A stretch of DNA of 37,663 nt from a virus, in IMG/VR virus record IMGVR_UViG_3300043427_003988, positions 1 to 37,663 of that record; one strand, written 5' to 3'. Within the stretch, counting starts at the first letter, position 1; every line of letters begins with the position of its first letter. Below, one piece after another: positions 16,015-25,276 of this stretch. The notes beneath the pieces are model-generated. The model ran no database searches and was not told where the DNA came from. It worked only from the letters and a program-made list of their open reading frames with translations. The translations under genes and the position numbers were made by a program.

Positions 16015-17199
16015 TTAATTCTCTACAAAGCTTAAAACAGACACAGCGGCTTCGGCCGCATCAGTTAAATAAACCCTTCTGGCCCCAAACACTGCACATG
16101 ATTTAATTTGTATTGATGCGGATAATGCATCTACATTATATCTTTTTGACTCTTCTGGATCTAATTTTCTTATATCATTAATTGGTCTAATATATCTTCC
16201 AATACTTTTTCTTGAACGATTTATTTTCATTAATGCTACAGAAGCATCATTATCTGCCACTTTTACATCTATAGGTCCAAGAACAATTTTTCCAACATTT
16301 CTAGATAAAATTTCTTGAAATTTTTCAATAATTTCATAAAAAATTTTATTCTCTTGCTGATTTAAGGCATAGCCAAAGCTTATAAAGCGCAAATTTGCTC
16401 TGGCCTGGCCAACTGTGGATGGGCCAAATATCTGATTTGAAAATAGTAAAAATGGGTGTTGGGTATAGAGTGTTCTAATGCCTTCTATTGGATCGTTATT
16501 GGTGGTTGGATTGATTCGCATTGGAAAAGGCGGATTCCCAATAACTTCTCTGCCATATTTTTCCCCATACACATAGCAAGTTTTTCCATTTACACCAACG
16601 ATTAAGCCTCTAACCTCAGAATGAAATCTATCTGAAGCATCTGTTCCTGTAAATACTGATGTCCCGTATTTAGCGGTTGCGCAAGAATAAGTAAAAATTG
16701 GAGCTTGATCAGCTGGTGCATAGGCGTCTAAGCGCCCCTCTCGTGCCCTTAAATATATTGCATGTATCCATGAAGAGCTTCCACCAGAAGTTGCACATAT
16801 TAACGGACATGTAGTGCTTGCTAAACCCCAGTCAGTGCCTGTATAAGCCGATACGTGTATATCGTTATCACTTAACCATCCTGGTGCAAAATAAGTATTT
16901 CCAAAACCATTTCCGGTATTGGTTACCCCCAACTTATCATGTATTAAAGATCCATTAAACCATCTAATCGTATGCCTAAAAGGATTTCTTAAATTTATAG
17001 AATGAGATCTTTCACTTCTTCCAACGAACGGATATATAACTCTAAATTTGTTCCACAAATTAGTTTGTATAAGCATCGTAGTTAAATAATTAATCCCCTC
17101 TATTTCGCTTGGCGTTAATTGAATGCCTATATCAAAACATTTTTGGATAAATAATGTAGCTGATGGATGTAAAATATCTCTTAATGGATATACTTGCAT
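16015..17199 (-). CDS. Surface protein, scaffold family B (394 aa)
   Basis: First gene of the minus-strand block. It has the family B lead (LTPSEIEGINYL...NLWNKF), YPFVGRS, a Gly-rich beta core, and the end motif FISFGYALN followed by a helix ending in LSRN. Compared with the 277-residue relative it has an extra ~95-residue C-terminal tail rich in charged residues (GPIDVKVADND ... SVLSFVEN) that resembles nothing else in the window. No other Met occurs near the N-terminus, so the ATG at 17199 is the only plausible start, although a promoter-like box ends one base before it. Function is inferred as tail-fibre or adaptor. Confidence 0.65.
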   Translation of the reverse strand: MQVYPLRDILHPSATLFIQKCFDIGIQLTPSEIEGINYLTTMLIQTNLWNKFRVIYPFVGRSERSHSINLRNPFRHTIRWFNGSLIHDKLGVTNTGNGFGNTYFAPGWLSDNDIHVSAYTGTDWGLASTTCPLICATSGGSSSWIHAIYLRAREGRLDAYAPADQAPIFTYSCATAKYGTSVFTGTDASDRFHSEVRGLIVGVNGKTCYVYGEKYGREVIGNPPFPMRINPTTNNDPIEGIRTLYTQHPFLLFSNQIFGPSTVGQARANLRFISFGYALNQQENKIFYEIIEKFQEILSRNVGKIVLGPIDVKVADNDASVALMKINRSRKSIGRYIRPINDIRKLDPEESKRYNVDALSASIQIKSCAVFGARRVYLTDAAEAAVSVLSFVEN

Positions 17200-17200
17200 A

Positions 17201-17212
17201 GATTATATTACA
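17201..17212 (-). promoter_or_regulatory. TGTAATA box before the minus-strand block
   Basis: On the minus strand TGTAATATAATC ends one base before the ATG at 17199. If it is a -10-type element, transcription would start at or inside the start codon, giving a leaderless message; otherwise it is a translation-related AT-rich site. It forms one side of the 101-base divergent control region. Confidence 0.35.
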
Positions 17213-17286
17213 TAAATTTTACCTGTACACTTATTAAATAATAATAAATAAATAGTTGATTTATAAAAAATATTTACTTTTATTAA

Positions 17287-17297
17287 TGTAATATTGT
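17287..17297 (+). promoter_or_regulatory. TGTAATA box before the PhoH-like gene
   Basis: TGTAATATTGT ends 3 bases before the ATG at 17301. It mirrors the box on the other strand of the same divergent region. The spacing again implies a leaderless or near-leaderless transcript if it is a promoter. Confidence 0.35.
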
Positions 17298-17300
17298 TAT

Positions 17301-18152
17301 ATGTCTAAAAAACATCCTGCGCGTAGTATGCGTAAAACTGAAGATACGAGTCCAAAGGTTTATCAGAGAGATAAGATAGATTTTGATTTAAAAATAAGAG
17401 AATTGGAGTGGACAGATAGGCAAAAAGAGTTTTTTAATTTAATTAATAACAAAGATACTAGGATTGTTTTTGTAAGTGGCCCAGCAGGCTCTTCTAAAAC
17501 CCTAGTAGCCGTTAGAGCAGCGCTTCAAATGCTTAGTGATAAAAAAGCGTCAGATATTATCTGCGTGAGAGCCGCAGTTGAAAGTGCCGATTCTAAACTT
17601 GGCTATTTGCCTGGCGATTTACAATCAAAATATGATGTTTATATGATGCCATTTGCGGATAAGCTTGAAGAGCTTTTGCCAATAGATCAAATCAAAAGAC
17701 TAAAAGGCGATAATAGGATAACAAACCAGCCAATCAATTTTTGTCGCGGTTTAAGTTTTGCTGCCAAAGTTATATTGATGGACGAAATGCAAAATGCTAC
17801 ACTGTCAGAGTTTGGAACATTATTGACAAGAATTGGAAAATTTACAAAAATGATTGTATGTGCAGATCCTTCACAGTCAGATCTCCCATTCAATAAGCAA
17901 GGGGCTTTTGAAAAAATCGTAGAATTATTTTCTTGTGAAGAATCGAAAAAGATGGGCGTTCATCATTTTCATTTTACAGAAGATGATATTTTACGTTCAG
18001 AGTTGTGCAAATTTGTTGTGAGAAAAATTACAGAGCATAAAAAAGAAGAAGCGATTAGATTGGCAGAAAAAGAGAAAAAAAATAAAACCCATAATAATCA
18101 TAGTATATCCCAAGTATATCAGGATAGCTGGTCGCCCAATCAAAAATCATAA
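17301..18152 (+). CDS. phoH: PhoH-like ATPase
   Basis: P-loop NTPase of the PhoH family, common in phage genomes; its exact role in infection is unsettled (proposed links to RNA handling and phosphate stress). Walker A is GPAGSSKT at residues 60-67 and Walker B is VILMDE at 157-162. Between them lie the family-typical VRAAVE...LGYLPGDL stretch and FCRGLSF. A basic N-terminal tail and a Lys/Glu-rich, then Asn/His-rich C-terminal tail flank the ATPase core. The 283-residue length is normal for the short phage form. It opens the rightward block that continues to the terminase, after a 101-base divergent region. Confidence 0.9.
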   Translation: MSKKHPARSMRKTEDTSPKVYQRDKIDFDLKIRELEWTDRQKEFFNLINNKDTRIVFVSGPAGSSKTLVAVRAALQMLSDKKASDIICVRAAVESADSKLGYLPGDLQSKYDVYMMPFADKLEELLPIDQIKRLKGDNRITNQPINFCRGLSFAAKVILMDEMQNATLSEFGTLLTRIGKFTKMIVCADPSQSDLPFNKQGAFEKIVELFSCEESKKMGVHHFHFTEDDILRSELCKFVVRKITEHKKEEAIRLAEKEKKNKTHNNHSISQVYQDSWSPNQKS

Positions 18153-18220
18153 AAATAAATTAAAATTAGATTTTTACTCTTTTGTTGAGTAAAATATTAC
18201 ATAATAAATTTATTTTAATT

Positions 18221-18694
18221 ATGTTAAGTTATTTCTGCTCAAATTGTGGGGGTAAAAATATTTACCAATTTCAAAAACCTAAATTCTGTTCCCATTGCGG
18301 ATCCAGTTTTGTTTTAGGATCTATTCCAGCTTCAACTAATGTTAAATCAAATCAGTTTGAAGTTAATATAAGTCCCAATAAATCAATTAATAGAAATATT
18401 GAAAATCGGTCTGAAATTTTTGAACAAGAAGAAGTTCAGGACTATAGTTCTATGAAAGGACTTGACGTTAATATTGAAAAGTATGGTCAAGATAATGGCA
18501 TAAAGCTTGGAGAGCTTGTTTCTGACGAGCCGGTAAAAACAAAAATGACAGCTAATAAAAAAGCTAATAAATCGCGTAGGGGCAGGAAGAAAATAGCAAG
18601 GTCTCTTCCTGATAGTTTCGTTTCTGAAGCTAAAATGTCTGGGCGAAATTACCAAAATTACGAAGATGTCAATATTATAGATAACGAAGAATAA
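18221..18694 (+). CDS. Zinc-ribbon protein (157 aa)
   Basis: The N-terminus carries CSNCGG and, about 14 residues on, CSHCG: two CxxC knuckles of a zinc ribbon (residues ~5-27). The rest is low-complexity and polar, with a basic patch (NKKANKSRRGRKK) near residue 120 and an acidic C-terminal end. A nucleic-acid- or polymerase-binding accessory factor is plausible. The frame is open upstream to a TTG at 18182, but the ATG at 18221 puts the zinc ribbon at the very start and is preferred. The stop lies 2 bases before the sigma-like gene, so co-expression and perhaps joint action in late transcription are likely. No family name can be given. Confidence 0.7.
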   Translation: MLSYFCSNCGGKNIYQFQKPKFCSHCGSSFVLGSIPASTNVKSNQFEVNISPNKSINRNIENRSEIFEQEEVQDYSSMKGLDVNIEKYGQDNGIKLGELVSDEPVKTKMTANKKANKSRRGRKKIARSLPDSFVSEAKMSGRNYQNYEDVNIIDNEE

Positions 18695-18696
18695 AT

Positions 18697-19380
18697 ATGG
18701 ATCGCCCTTCTTTCGAATCTTGTCTTGATGTAATAAATCAGGAGATAGCCAAGAGGCGCTCTCAGTGGAAATTAACGTCCATAGCATGGATGGATTTTAA
18801 TGATGTAGAGCAAAAATTAAGATTACATATTTTTAAAAAATGGGAAAAATGGAATCCGGAAATGCCACTACTTCCTTGGCTAAATACGGTAATTACTAAT
18901 CAGATTATTAATTTAGTTAGAAATAACTATTCAAACTATGCAAGGCCATGTCTGAGTTGTCCACACAATGCTGGTGGAAATAACTGCAAATTATATAATA
19001 CACAAAATAATAAATGTGCTGATTATGCAAAATGGGAAAAAACCAAAAAACACGCATATGACGTTAAATTACCAGTAAGCGTAAATGACGAAAGAATTTT
19101 CGGTGAAGGCAACGAATTTGACGCTAAAGCGTCAGATTCTAGCGGATTTGATTTTGAACTTTTTGTTCCCAAAGTTCATGAAACAATGCTCAAATCTCTA
19201 ACACCAATACAGCAAAAGGTTTATACTTATTTATTTATTGACGGATTTCCAGAAACAGAAGTTATTGCCATGCTTGGTTACAAGAATGGATCTACTAAAA
19301 CTGGATATAAATTTGTTAAAAAAATACGAGCGCAAATTGTAGTAAAAGCCAAAAAAATTGTCAAAGAAATGATAAGATAG
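18697..19380 (+). CDS. Sigma-like transcription factor with Cys-rich insert (227 aa)
   Basis: Resembles a compact sigma-70/ECF-type factor. Residues ~25-75 have the region 2 look (D-x-x-DV-x-QKLRLHIFKKW ... LPWLNTVITNQIINLVR). Residues ~168-220 look like region 4 with a helix-turn-helix (LTPIQQKVYTYLF ... ETEVIAMLGY). Between them Cys85, Cys88, Cys97 and Cys107 form a likely zinc site in an insert not found in standard ECF factors. Phage sigma factors redirect host RNA polymerase to late genes, as T4 gp55 does. Its place beside packaging genes and the recurring TGTAATA boxes support that role. The next gene starts 1 base after the stop. Confidence 0.75.
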   Translation: MDRPSFESCLDVINQEIAKRRSQWKLTSIAWMDFNDVEQKLRLHIFKKWEKWNPEMPLLPWLNTVITNQIINLVRNNYSNYARPCLSCPHNAGGNNCKLYNTQNNKCADYAKWEKTKKHAYDVKLPVSVNDERIFGEGNEFDAKASDSSGFDFELFVPKVHETMLKSLTPIQQKVYTYLFIDGFPETEVIAMLGYKNGSTKTGYKFVKKIRAQIVVKAKKIVKEMIR

Positions 19381-19381
19381 T

Positions 19382-20494
19382 ATGTCTGACTCTGTCCAAT
19401 TCGAATTGTCCGAAGAGCACAAAAAAAGGGTATTAGATTTTTTTTCTATTGATTTGGAGCCCGAGCTTTCAAAGCTTGTAAAAAGTGTTTTTGAAAATAA
19501 CGAGCTTGATGGAAAAACAAAAGAAGCAAGAGCAATTAAAGCATTTTGCAATGAGCAGGGTTTAAAGTTCAAAACCAGAACCGTTGTATTGAAAGGATTA
19601 TTGGATTTAACAGAAGAACAAGTCATTTATATTAATAACAATTTTCGAGTAAAAAGCGCATTAGAAATTGCTAAAGAGCTTTTTAATAACGATGAATTGA
19701 CAAATTTAAGTCAAGAATATAGGACTGTAAATTCTAAAATAGAAGAAATAAAAGAAACAATTAAAAAAGATAACACGGTTCAGTCAAGAGATGAAATCGA
19801 GATTGTTTCAATAAGTTATGACCCAGAAGATATTGTAAGATCTGAATATAGGCCGCCGAAAACACTTAAACAAACCATTGAAAAAGTAAACCATTACTTG
19901 AATTATGGATATCAAGAAGAAAATTTAAAAAAGCAACAGCTATTTGAAATGCAGCAGCTTAAAAAATATCTTAATATTTTCAGATTTATATATCAAATTA
20001 ATACTTACAAAACAAAGGGTGATAGAGATTTATTTGAAGATGCTTTTATTAGATATACGCATGATAAGCCAGATTTAACACAAGAAGACTTGGATCAATT
20101 TATAACTCTTTGCAATCAAATTGTAAGGGCCGCTGAAATTCAAAGAAGAATAGAGTCACTGCGTGCAACAATGGCAGCAGGAGAAATTTCAATGAAAATG
20201 AATGAGGCAATAAATGTGCTTCAGACAGAATTAAATTCTTGCGAAAATATTAAAACGAAACTTTATAATGATTTAACTACTAAAAGAAATAAGCGGTTAG
20301 AAGAAAAAACTGACGGATTTGAAAAGCTTATAAATCTTGTTCAGGCATGGAAAGATGAAGAATTTAGAAAAAAAACAATACATCTTGCGGAGCTTGAAAA
20401 AATGAAAGTTAAAGAAGAGGCTGGGCGCATCAACTCAATGTCAGAAATTAAAGCTCTTTTGCGAGGAGCAACAGTAGAAGAGTTAGTGGGGTAA
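19382..20494 (+). CDS. Helical protein, candidate small terminase subunit (370 aa)
   Basis: Almost entirely alpha-helical and charged. Residues ~75-100 (LTEEQVIYINNNF ... SALEIAKELF) could be a helix-turn-helix. Long coiled-coil-prone stretches cover ~105-135 and ~245-345 (many Glu/Lys heptad-like runs). It lies in the packaging cluster, 1 base after the sigma-like gene and 3 bases before the ERCC4 nuclease gene. Helix-turn-helix, coiled coil and closeness to the large terminase are the hallmarks of small terminases, although 370 residues is long for that family. No homology is recognised directly, so the assignment is context-based. Confidence 0.45.
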   Translation: MSDSVQFELSEEHKKRVLDFFSIDLEPELSKLVKSVFENNELDGKTKEARAIKAFCNEQGLKFKTRTVVLKGLLDLTEEQVIYINNNFRVKSALEIAKELFNNDELTNLSQEYRTVNSKIEEIKETIKKDNTVQSRDEIEIVSISYDPEDIVRSEYRPPKTLKQTIEKVNHYLNYGYQEENLKKQQLFEMQQLKKYLNIFRFIYQINTYKTKGDRDLFEDAFIRYTHDKPDLTQEDLDQFITLCNQIVRAAEIQRRIESLRATMAAGEISMKMNEAINVLQTELNSCENIKTKLYNDLTTKRNKRLEEKTDGFEKLINLVQAWKDEEFRKKTIHLAELEKMKVKEEAGRINSMSEIKALLRGATVEELVG

Positions 20495-20497
20495 TAT

Positions 20498-21418
20498 ATG
20501 GAAATCAAATGTGAGTTTTGTAGTGAAAAATTTTCTGGTGTTATAGATTTGTCAAAGCATATAAAAGAACATCGTATTTCGCAAAAAAAATATTTTGAAC
20601 AATTTTATCCAAGGCATGACTTATCGAATAAAAAAAAGATAGATTTTAAATCAATAGAACAATATTTCTTATCAGACTTTGCTGATAAAACTTCCATGAA
20701 ATTATGGCTTTCATCTGTTGGAAAAGAAAAAGCATTGGATTACTTATCTAATAAAATTAAAAAATATTGTGAAGTTAAAAATCTAAAACATGCACCCCCC
20801 GAATTTTTTATTCAAACAATTAGTTGTTTACCATCGATACGGTTTATTGAAAAATTATGCGGAACAGATTACAATAGCATATCGGCAAAAAGCAATAAAG
20901 AATCAAAATATAATTATTCTGATTTAGATACCAGAGCAACAAATTGTAAGCCTGCAAAACAAATCGTTGTCGATACCAGAGAAAAAAGACCATTAAAATT
21001 TAGCAAAGAATTAAGACGAGTAAATGTTGCTCTTGATTATGGTGATTATGCACTTTCTCCAGCATCTAGAATTGTAATAGAAAGAAAAAGTTTTAGTGAT
21101 TTTTTTGGCACATTTGGTGCCAATCTTGAAAGATTTGAAAAAGAATTGTTAAGAGCGCAAAATAATAACGGATATATTGTTATAATGGTGGAAGCTTCAT
21201 ATAGTTCATTAGCATATAATAAAAAACGTTGGTTTGCTACTAGTCCGGAATATATATTTCATAGAGTAAGAGATTTGTATAAAAAATATGAATGTTTTCA
21301 AATTGTATTTTGTGATGGCAGAAAGCACATGACAGATTTAATTCTAAAAATTTTAGGGCTTGGCGATGAGGTTAAAAAAATAGATTTGCAATATTGCATC
21401 GAAAAGGAAATAATATAG
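20498..21418 (+). CDS. ERCC4-type nuclease with N-terminal C2H2 zinc finger (306 aa)
   Basis: The N-terminus is a textbook C2H2 finger: Cys5-x2-Cys8-x12-His21-x3-His25. Residues ~155-300 match the XPF/ERCC4 nuclease fold: DTREKRP at 159-165, GD at 182-183 and ERKSFSD at 195-201, giving the GD...ERKxxxD metal-binding active site. Such enzymes cut branched or flap DNA, and phage versions may resolve junctions before packaging. The middle (~35-150) is helical and unassigned. The stop at 21416-21418 is 1 base before the terminase ATG, so the nuclease is likely made together with the packaging motor. Substrate is inferred. Confidence 0.85.
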   Translation: MEIKCEFCSEKFSGVIDLSKHIKEHRISQKKYFEQFYPRHDLSNKKKIDFKSIEQYFLSDFADKTSMKLWLSSVGKEKALDYLSNKIKKYCEVKNLKHAPPEFFIQTISCLPSIRFIEKLCGTDYNSISAKSNKESKYNYSDLDTRATNCKPAKQIVVDTREKRPLKFSKELRRVNVALDYGDYALSPASRIVIERKSFSDFFGTFGANLERFEKELLRAQNNNGYIVIMVEASYSSLAYNKKRWFATSPEYIFHRVRDLYKKYECFQIVFCDGRKHMTDLILKILGLGDEVKKIDLQYCIEKEII

Positions 21419-21419
21419 T

Positions 21420-23324
21420 ATGGCTATTTGGGCAGGCAACCAACCAGTAAAAGATATAGCAGATATAAATAAAGAGCTGCTAAATCTTAATGGTGAACTT
21501 GACGACAGGACAGCTAAAATCACTTTAGCTAAATTTTTACGTCATAATATTGGTTTCACTTCGCAATTGATTCTTGGAATTAATATGGAACCAATGCAGG
21601 TTATGCATATAAATGCAATGTTTGAAAAAAATAACTGTATGCTTATTTTTAGTCGTGGTGGTGGTAAATCTACCTTAGCTGGATGGTATTGTATATTAAA
21701 GTGCATATTTGAGCCGGGCACAAGAATAGTAATTGCATCAGCAAACTTTAGAACTAGCCGTAGAATATTTGAAGAAATTGTTAGGTTATTAAACACAGAA
21801 GAAGCACAGTTGGCCAGATCTTGCTTTGATAAAAAACCATATTTAAGAAATGATAAATTTCAATGGGATGTGAATGGTGGTTATATATGTGCTATTCCGC
21901 TGTCGGAAGATACTCGCGGTATGCGTTGCGATGTGCTTATTCTCGATGAGGTTTTATTGTTATCGCCGCAAATGATTAACGATGTTTTGGCGCCGTTCCT
22001 TTCGTCTCCAAGAGATGCGGCATTTAGAATCAAAGTTAGAAAATTAGAAGATGAATTAATTAAAAATGGAACATTACACCCAAACAATAAAATGATATTT
22101 GAAAATGCAGCACAGATGATTTGTTTATCATCTGCCTCTTATCAGTTTCAACATTTGTATAAAATGTATTCTGATTGGACAGATTTCGTAGAAAGGCCAG
22201 ACCTTTTAACAATGAGCGCAAAAGAAGAAGAAAGACCAACATATTTTATATCACAAATGGGATGGGAAGCAATACCAGCTACAATTTTAAACCGCGAATT
22301 TATTCAGTCTCAAAGGGCTAGCATTTCAGAGGATTCGTTTCAGCGAGAGTATGGAGCACAATTTCGTGATGGTGGCGATGGATATTTCTCGATGCGAAAA
22401 ATGAATGAATGCACAATACCAGATGGCGAATATCCTCATTCTAAAGTAACGGGTGACCCATTAAAGAAATATATACTTTCAATTGACCCTAACTATTCAA
22501 AAAGCGCATCCTCAGACTTTTTTGCGATGTCAGTTATAGAAATTGACGAAGAAAAAGAAGAGGGCGTTTTAGTTCATGGCTACCAAAGAGTTGGGGCTGA
22601 TCTTCAAGATCATATTAAATATATCTATTATATACTAACCCATTTTAAAGTAGTGCTAATCGTTGCAGACTCATCGAACTTAGATACTATAATAGATGCA
22701 TGTAATGAAAATGAATTTTTTAAAGGGTCTAATATAAAATTAACATATATAACTGAGTGGGATTCTACCAAAGACGGTCAGGATCAAGTTGATATGCTTA
22801 TTGCTTCTAAAAAGCAGTATAGTCCAGATTTGGGCTGCATGTGTATTAGACAAACACCGACAACTGACTGGATTATGCGCGCAAATTCTTATTTACAATC
22901 ATGCATTGATCATAAAAAAATATGGTTTGCCTCGCGCGCGAGTAACCATCCAGAATATATGTCTTATATGTTTAATTTAAGAATACCATTAAAATTAGTA
23001 TTTCCACACGGATCTGGCATTATAGAAGGGGACTCAAAAGAGGATAATAGAAAATTATCAATTAGGGAATTTATAGAACTTCAGGATGATATAATATTAT
23101 CAACAAAAGAGCAGTGCGCCAATATTGAAGTAACGTCCACTTCTAGAGGTCACCAAAGCTTTGATTTGCCAAGATCAGCAAGAACTTCAACAGCCAACAA
23201 TAAACCTAGAAAAGATAACTACAGCACGCTATTATTAGGTAATTGGGGTATAAAGTGTTACTTTGAATTAGTTAAAACTCAGGTACAGATAAAGCGAGAG
23301 CAATTTATACCAACTCTAATTTAA
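21420..23324 (+). CDS. terL: Terminase large subunit (packaging motor and nuclease)
   Basis: Pumps DNA into the prohead and cuts concatemers. The ATPase domain has Walker A SRGGGKST at residues 78-85 and Walker B VLILDE at 172-177, with a preceding adenine-binding-like segment (NMEPMQVMHINAMF). The C-terminal RNase H-like nuclease starts at SIDPNYS with Asp356 as a likely metal ligand and continues to VVLIVADSS, where a second Asp is expected. The 634-residue length is normal. The last ~80 residues, rich in Ser/Thr/Arg, are less conserved-looking. It follows the nuclease gene by 1 base and precedes the portal gene by 56. Confidence 0.95.
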   Translation: MAIWAGNQPVKDIADINKELLNLNGELDDRTAKITLAKFLRHNIGFTSQLILGINMEPMQVMHINAMFEKNNCMLIFSRGGGKSTLAGWYCILKCIFEPGTRIVIASANFRTSRRIFEEIVRLLNTEEAQLARSCFDKKPYLRNDKFQWDVNGGYICAIPLSEDTRGMRCDVLILDEVLLLSPQMINDVLAPFLSSPRDAAFRIKVRKLEDELIKNGTLHPNNKMIFENAAQMICLSSASYQFQHLYKMYSDWTDFVERPDLLTMSAKEEERPTYFISQMGWEAIPATILNREFIQSQRASISEDSFQREYGAQFRDGGDGYFSMRKMNECTIPDGEYPHSKVTGDPLKKYILSIDPNYSKSASSDFFAMSVIEIDEEKEEGVLVHGYQRVGADLQDHIKYIYYILTHFKVVLIVADSSNLDTIIDACNENEFFKGSNIKLTYITEWDSTKDGQDQVDMLIASKKQYSPDLGCMCIRQTPTTDWIMRANSYLQSCIDHKKIWFASRASNHPEYMSYMFNLRIPLKLVFPHGSGIIEGDSKEDNRKLSIREFIELQDDIILSTKEQCANIEVTSTSRGHQSFDLPRSARTSTANNKPRKDNYSTLLLGNWGIKCYFELVKTQVQIKREQFIPTLI

Positions 23325-23362
23325 TTTAATTTTTAAATAAAATGAATTTCAGAATACATTAC

Positions 23363-23375
23363 TGTAATAAATAAC
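23363..23375 (+). promoter_or_regulatory. TGTAATA box before the portal gene
   Basis: TGTAATAAATAAC in the 56-base gap between terminase and portal, 5 bases before the ATG at 23381. It includes the AATAAATA core close to T4-type late promoters (TATAAATA). Confidence 0.4.
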
Positions 23376-23380
23376 TGCAT

Positions 23381-25276
23381 ATGATATCTAAAAAGGGTAC
23401 AAGGTCTAAAAAGAACAAAAGGGAGATTTCGGAGCCATTAACAGCTAGCTTAGACGATTATGATAAGCTAATTGGGTCTTGCGATACCACTCCCGAAAGG
23501 GGATCTCGGGCGAATTCTGCCGGTAGTATAACCAGAATTCAAAGATTTGCTAATCTTGAAGCTGGTGTTGCTCCGTTTTTATACGAAAAAAATAGCAGCA
23601 GATACGCAACTAATATTTCATTACAAGACACAATTTTATTGTGTCAAAAGGCTTACTGGAATGTGCCAATTTTTAGAAATACAATTGATTTAATGACCGA
23701 ATTTGCTATATCTGACATTGTTTTTTCTGGGGGCAATAAGGAGTCGAGAAATTTTTTTAATGCATGGGCAGAAAAAATAAATCTATGGCAACTATCGGAT
23801 ATGTTTTTCCGTGAATACTTTAGAAGTGGGAATGTATTTATTTATAAATTATTCGGAGAATTTCCAAGAGAAAGTTTGAGAAAGCTTCAGCAAATGAATA
23901 TAGCTGAAGCGGCATTAAAAGTTCCTTTAAAATATATTATATTGAATCCATATGATATACAAGTATTGGCATCGTCAAGCTTTACGTCTCCAATATATAG
24001 AAAAAGATTAAATTCATTTGAGCTAGGCGCACTAATGCGACCATCAAATGATGAAGATAAAAAAATAGCATCTACAATACCTGAACTTAAAGATATAAAA
24101 AATAAAAATCAATCTTTAGAAATTTCTTTAGATTCTGATCGCCTTGTAAGTATTTTTTATAAAAAACAAGATTATGAGCCGCTTGCGGTTCCTATGGGCT
24201 TTCCTGTTTTAGAAGATATAAACTGGAAACTAGAACTCAAGAAGGTCGATATGGCAATTTCTAGAACTATACAGCAAGCCGTATTGCTTATTACTCAAGG
24301 AGATGAAGAGCTTGGCCCACCAAGTCAAAAAAGTCAAGAAGTCCTTCGAAAAATTTTTGAAAATGGAAGTGTTGGCCGCGTATTAATTGCTGACTATACA
24401 ACAAAAGCACAATTTGTTATTCCACAAATTGGCGATATCCTTGATCCTAAAAAATATGAAATTGTTGATAAGGATATAAGACTAGGGTTAAATAATATTA
24501 TTTTTGGAGATGACAAGTATGCAAATGCAAGTGCAAAAATGGATGCATTTTTTAAACGTTTAGAATTTGCCCGTCAAGAATTTATGACAAAATTTTTAGA
24601 GCCACAGGTTCGTGATATCGCAAAAACAATGAACTTTAAATCGGTTCCTGTACCAAAATGGAAGACACATAATTTCAGAAATGATTCTGCTGTGTTATCT
24701 CGTGTTTATACAAGACTTCTTGAGCTTGGCGCCATATCGCCAAAAGACGCTATATCAGCTATAAATACAAACGTATTACCAGAACCATATGAATTAGTTG
24801 AGTCTCAAAAGGAGATGATTTTAGAAAAAGAACAGGGATTTTATGAGCCATTGCTAAATCCAAAGCAGCCAGCTGGACAGTCTGGTAGGCCAGAGGCTAC
24901 TCCAGCAAAACAAACGACCCAAAAAATAACTCCTGTCGGTCAAAAATCTGTAGCTTCATATAAATTTAGTACTACACTTATCGCGTCGATATTGAAAGAG
25001 AAAGAAAATTTAGAAAATATTGTTTCAGAGCACTTAAAGAAAAAATATAAAGTTAAAAGATTAAACCCACAGCAAAAGCTAATTGCCTCTGATATAGCAG
25101 ATATCATTATTTCTTCTGAAGAAAAGTCAAATTGGTTATCCACAATAGATAGATATATCGAAAATCCAATATCAGATGTTACAAACAATAAAATAACAAA
25201 AGAAATTTTTAATATAGCTGCTCATCATGAAATTGGGCAAAGTGAAGCCGCAATACTTTATCATTCTAAAAAATAA
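23381..25276 (+). CDS. Portal protein
   Basis: Forms the dodecameric ring at the capsid vertex through which DNA passes. Evidence: size (631 aa), position after the large terminase, and a portal-like N-terminal half ([21 protein letters not shown] then TIDLMTEFA, residues ~80-115), followed by a '[15 protein letters not shown]' strand and a long helical region with [17 protein letters not shown] typical of the portal stem and crown. The last ~130 residues (from a Pro/Gln/Thr-rich linker) form an extra charged helical tail. The N-terminal 50 residues are basic and polar. Its TAA overlaps the next ATG (TAATG), so the two are translation-coupled. Confidence 0.88.
   Translation: MISKKGTRSKKNKREISEPLTASLDDYDKLIGSCDTTPERGSRANSAGSITRIQRFANLEAGVAPFLYEKNSSRYATNISLQDTILLCQKAYWNVPIFRNTIDLMTEFAISDIVFSGGNKESRNFFNAWAEKINLWQLSDMFFREYFRSGNVFIYKLFGEFPRESLRKLQQMNIAEAALKVPLKYIILNPYDIQVLASSSFTSPIYRKRLNSFELGALMRPSNDEDKKIASTIPELKDIKNKNQSLEISLDSDRLVSIFYKKQDYEPLAVPMGFPVLEDINWKLELKKVDMAISRTIQQAVLLITQGDEELGPPSQKSQEVLRKIFENGSVGRVLIADYTTKAQFVIPQIGDILDPKKYEIVDKDIRLGLNNIIFGDDKYANASAKMDAFFKRLEFARQEFMTKFLEPQVRDIAKTMNFKSVPVPKWKTHNFRNDSAVLSRVYTRLLELGAISPKDAISAINTNVLPEPYELVESQKEMILEKEQGFYEPLLNPKQPAGQSGRPEATPAKQTTQKITPVGQKSVASYKFSTTLIASILKEKENLENIVSEHLKKKYKVKRLNPQQKLIASDIADIIISSEEKSNWLSTIDRYIENPISDVTNNKITKEIFNIAAHHEIGQSEAAILYHSKK

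Noticed and set aside
18172-18194. 8-bp inverted repeat TTTTACTC/GAGTAAAA after the PhoH-like gene
   Set aside because: Low-GC stem and no following T-run, so not a convincing terminator; such repeats are common by chance in AT-rich gaps.
18182-18220. TTG start for the zinc-ribbon protein
   Set aside because: The extra residues come from the AT-rich gap, while the ATG at 18221 puts the zinc ribbon at the N-terminus.
18728-18740. TGTAATAAAT inside the sigma-like gene
   Set aside because: Matches the late box but lies within coding sequence (a Val-Ile-Asn stretch) and no gene starts just after it; likely chance.
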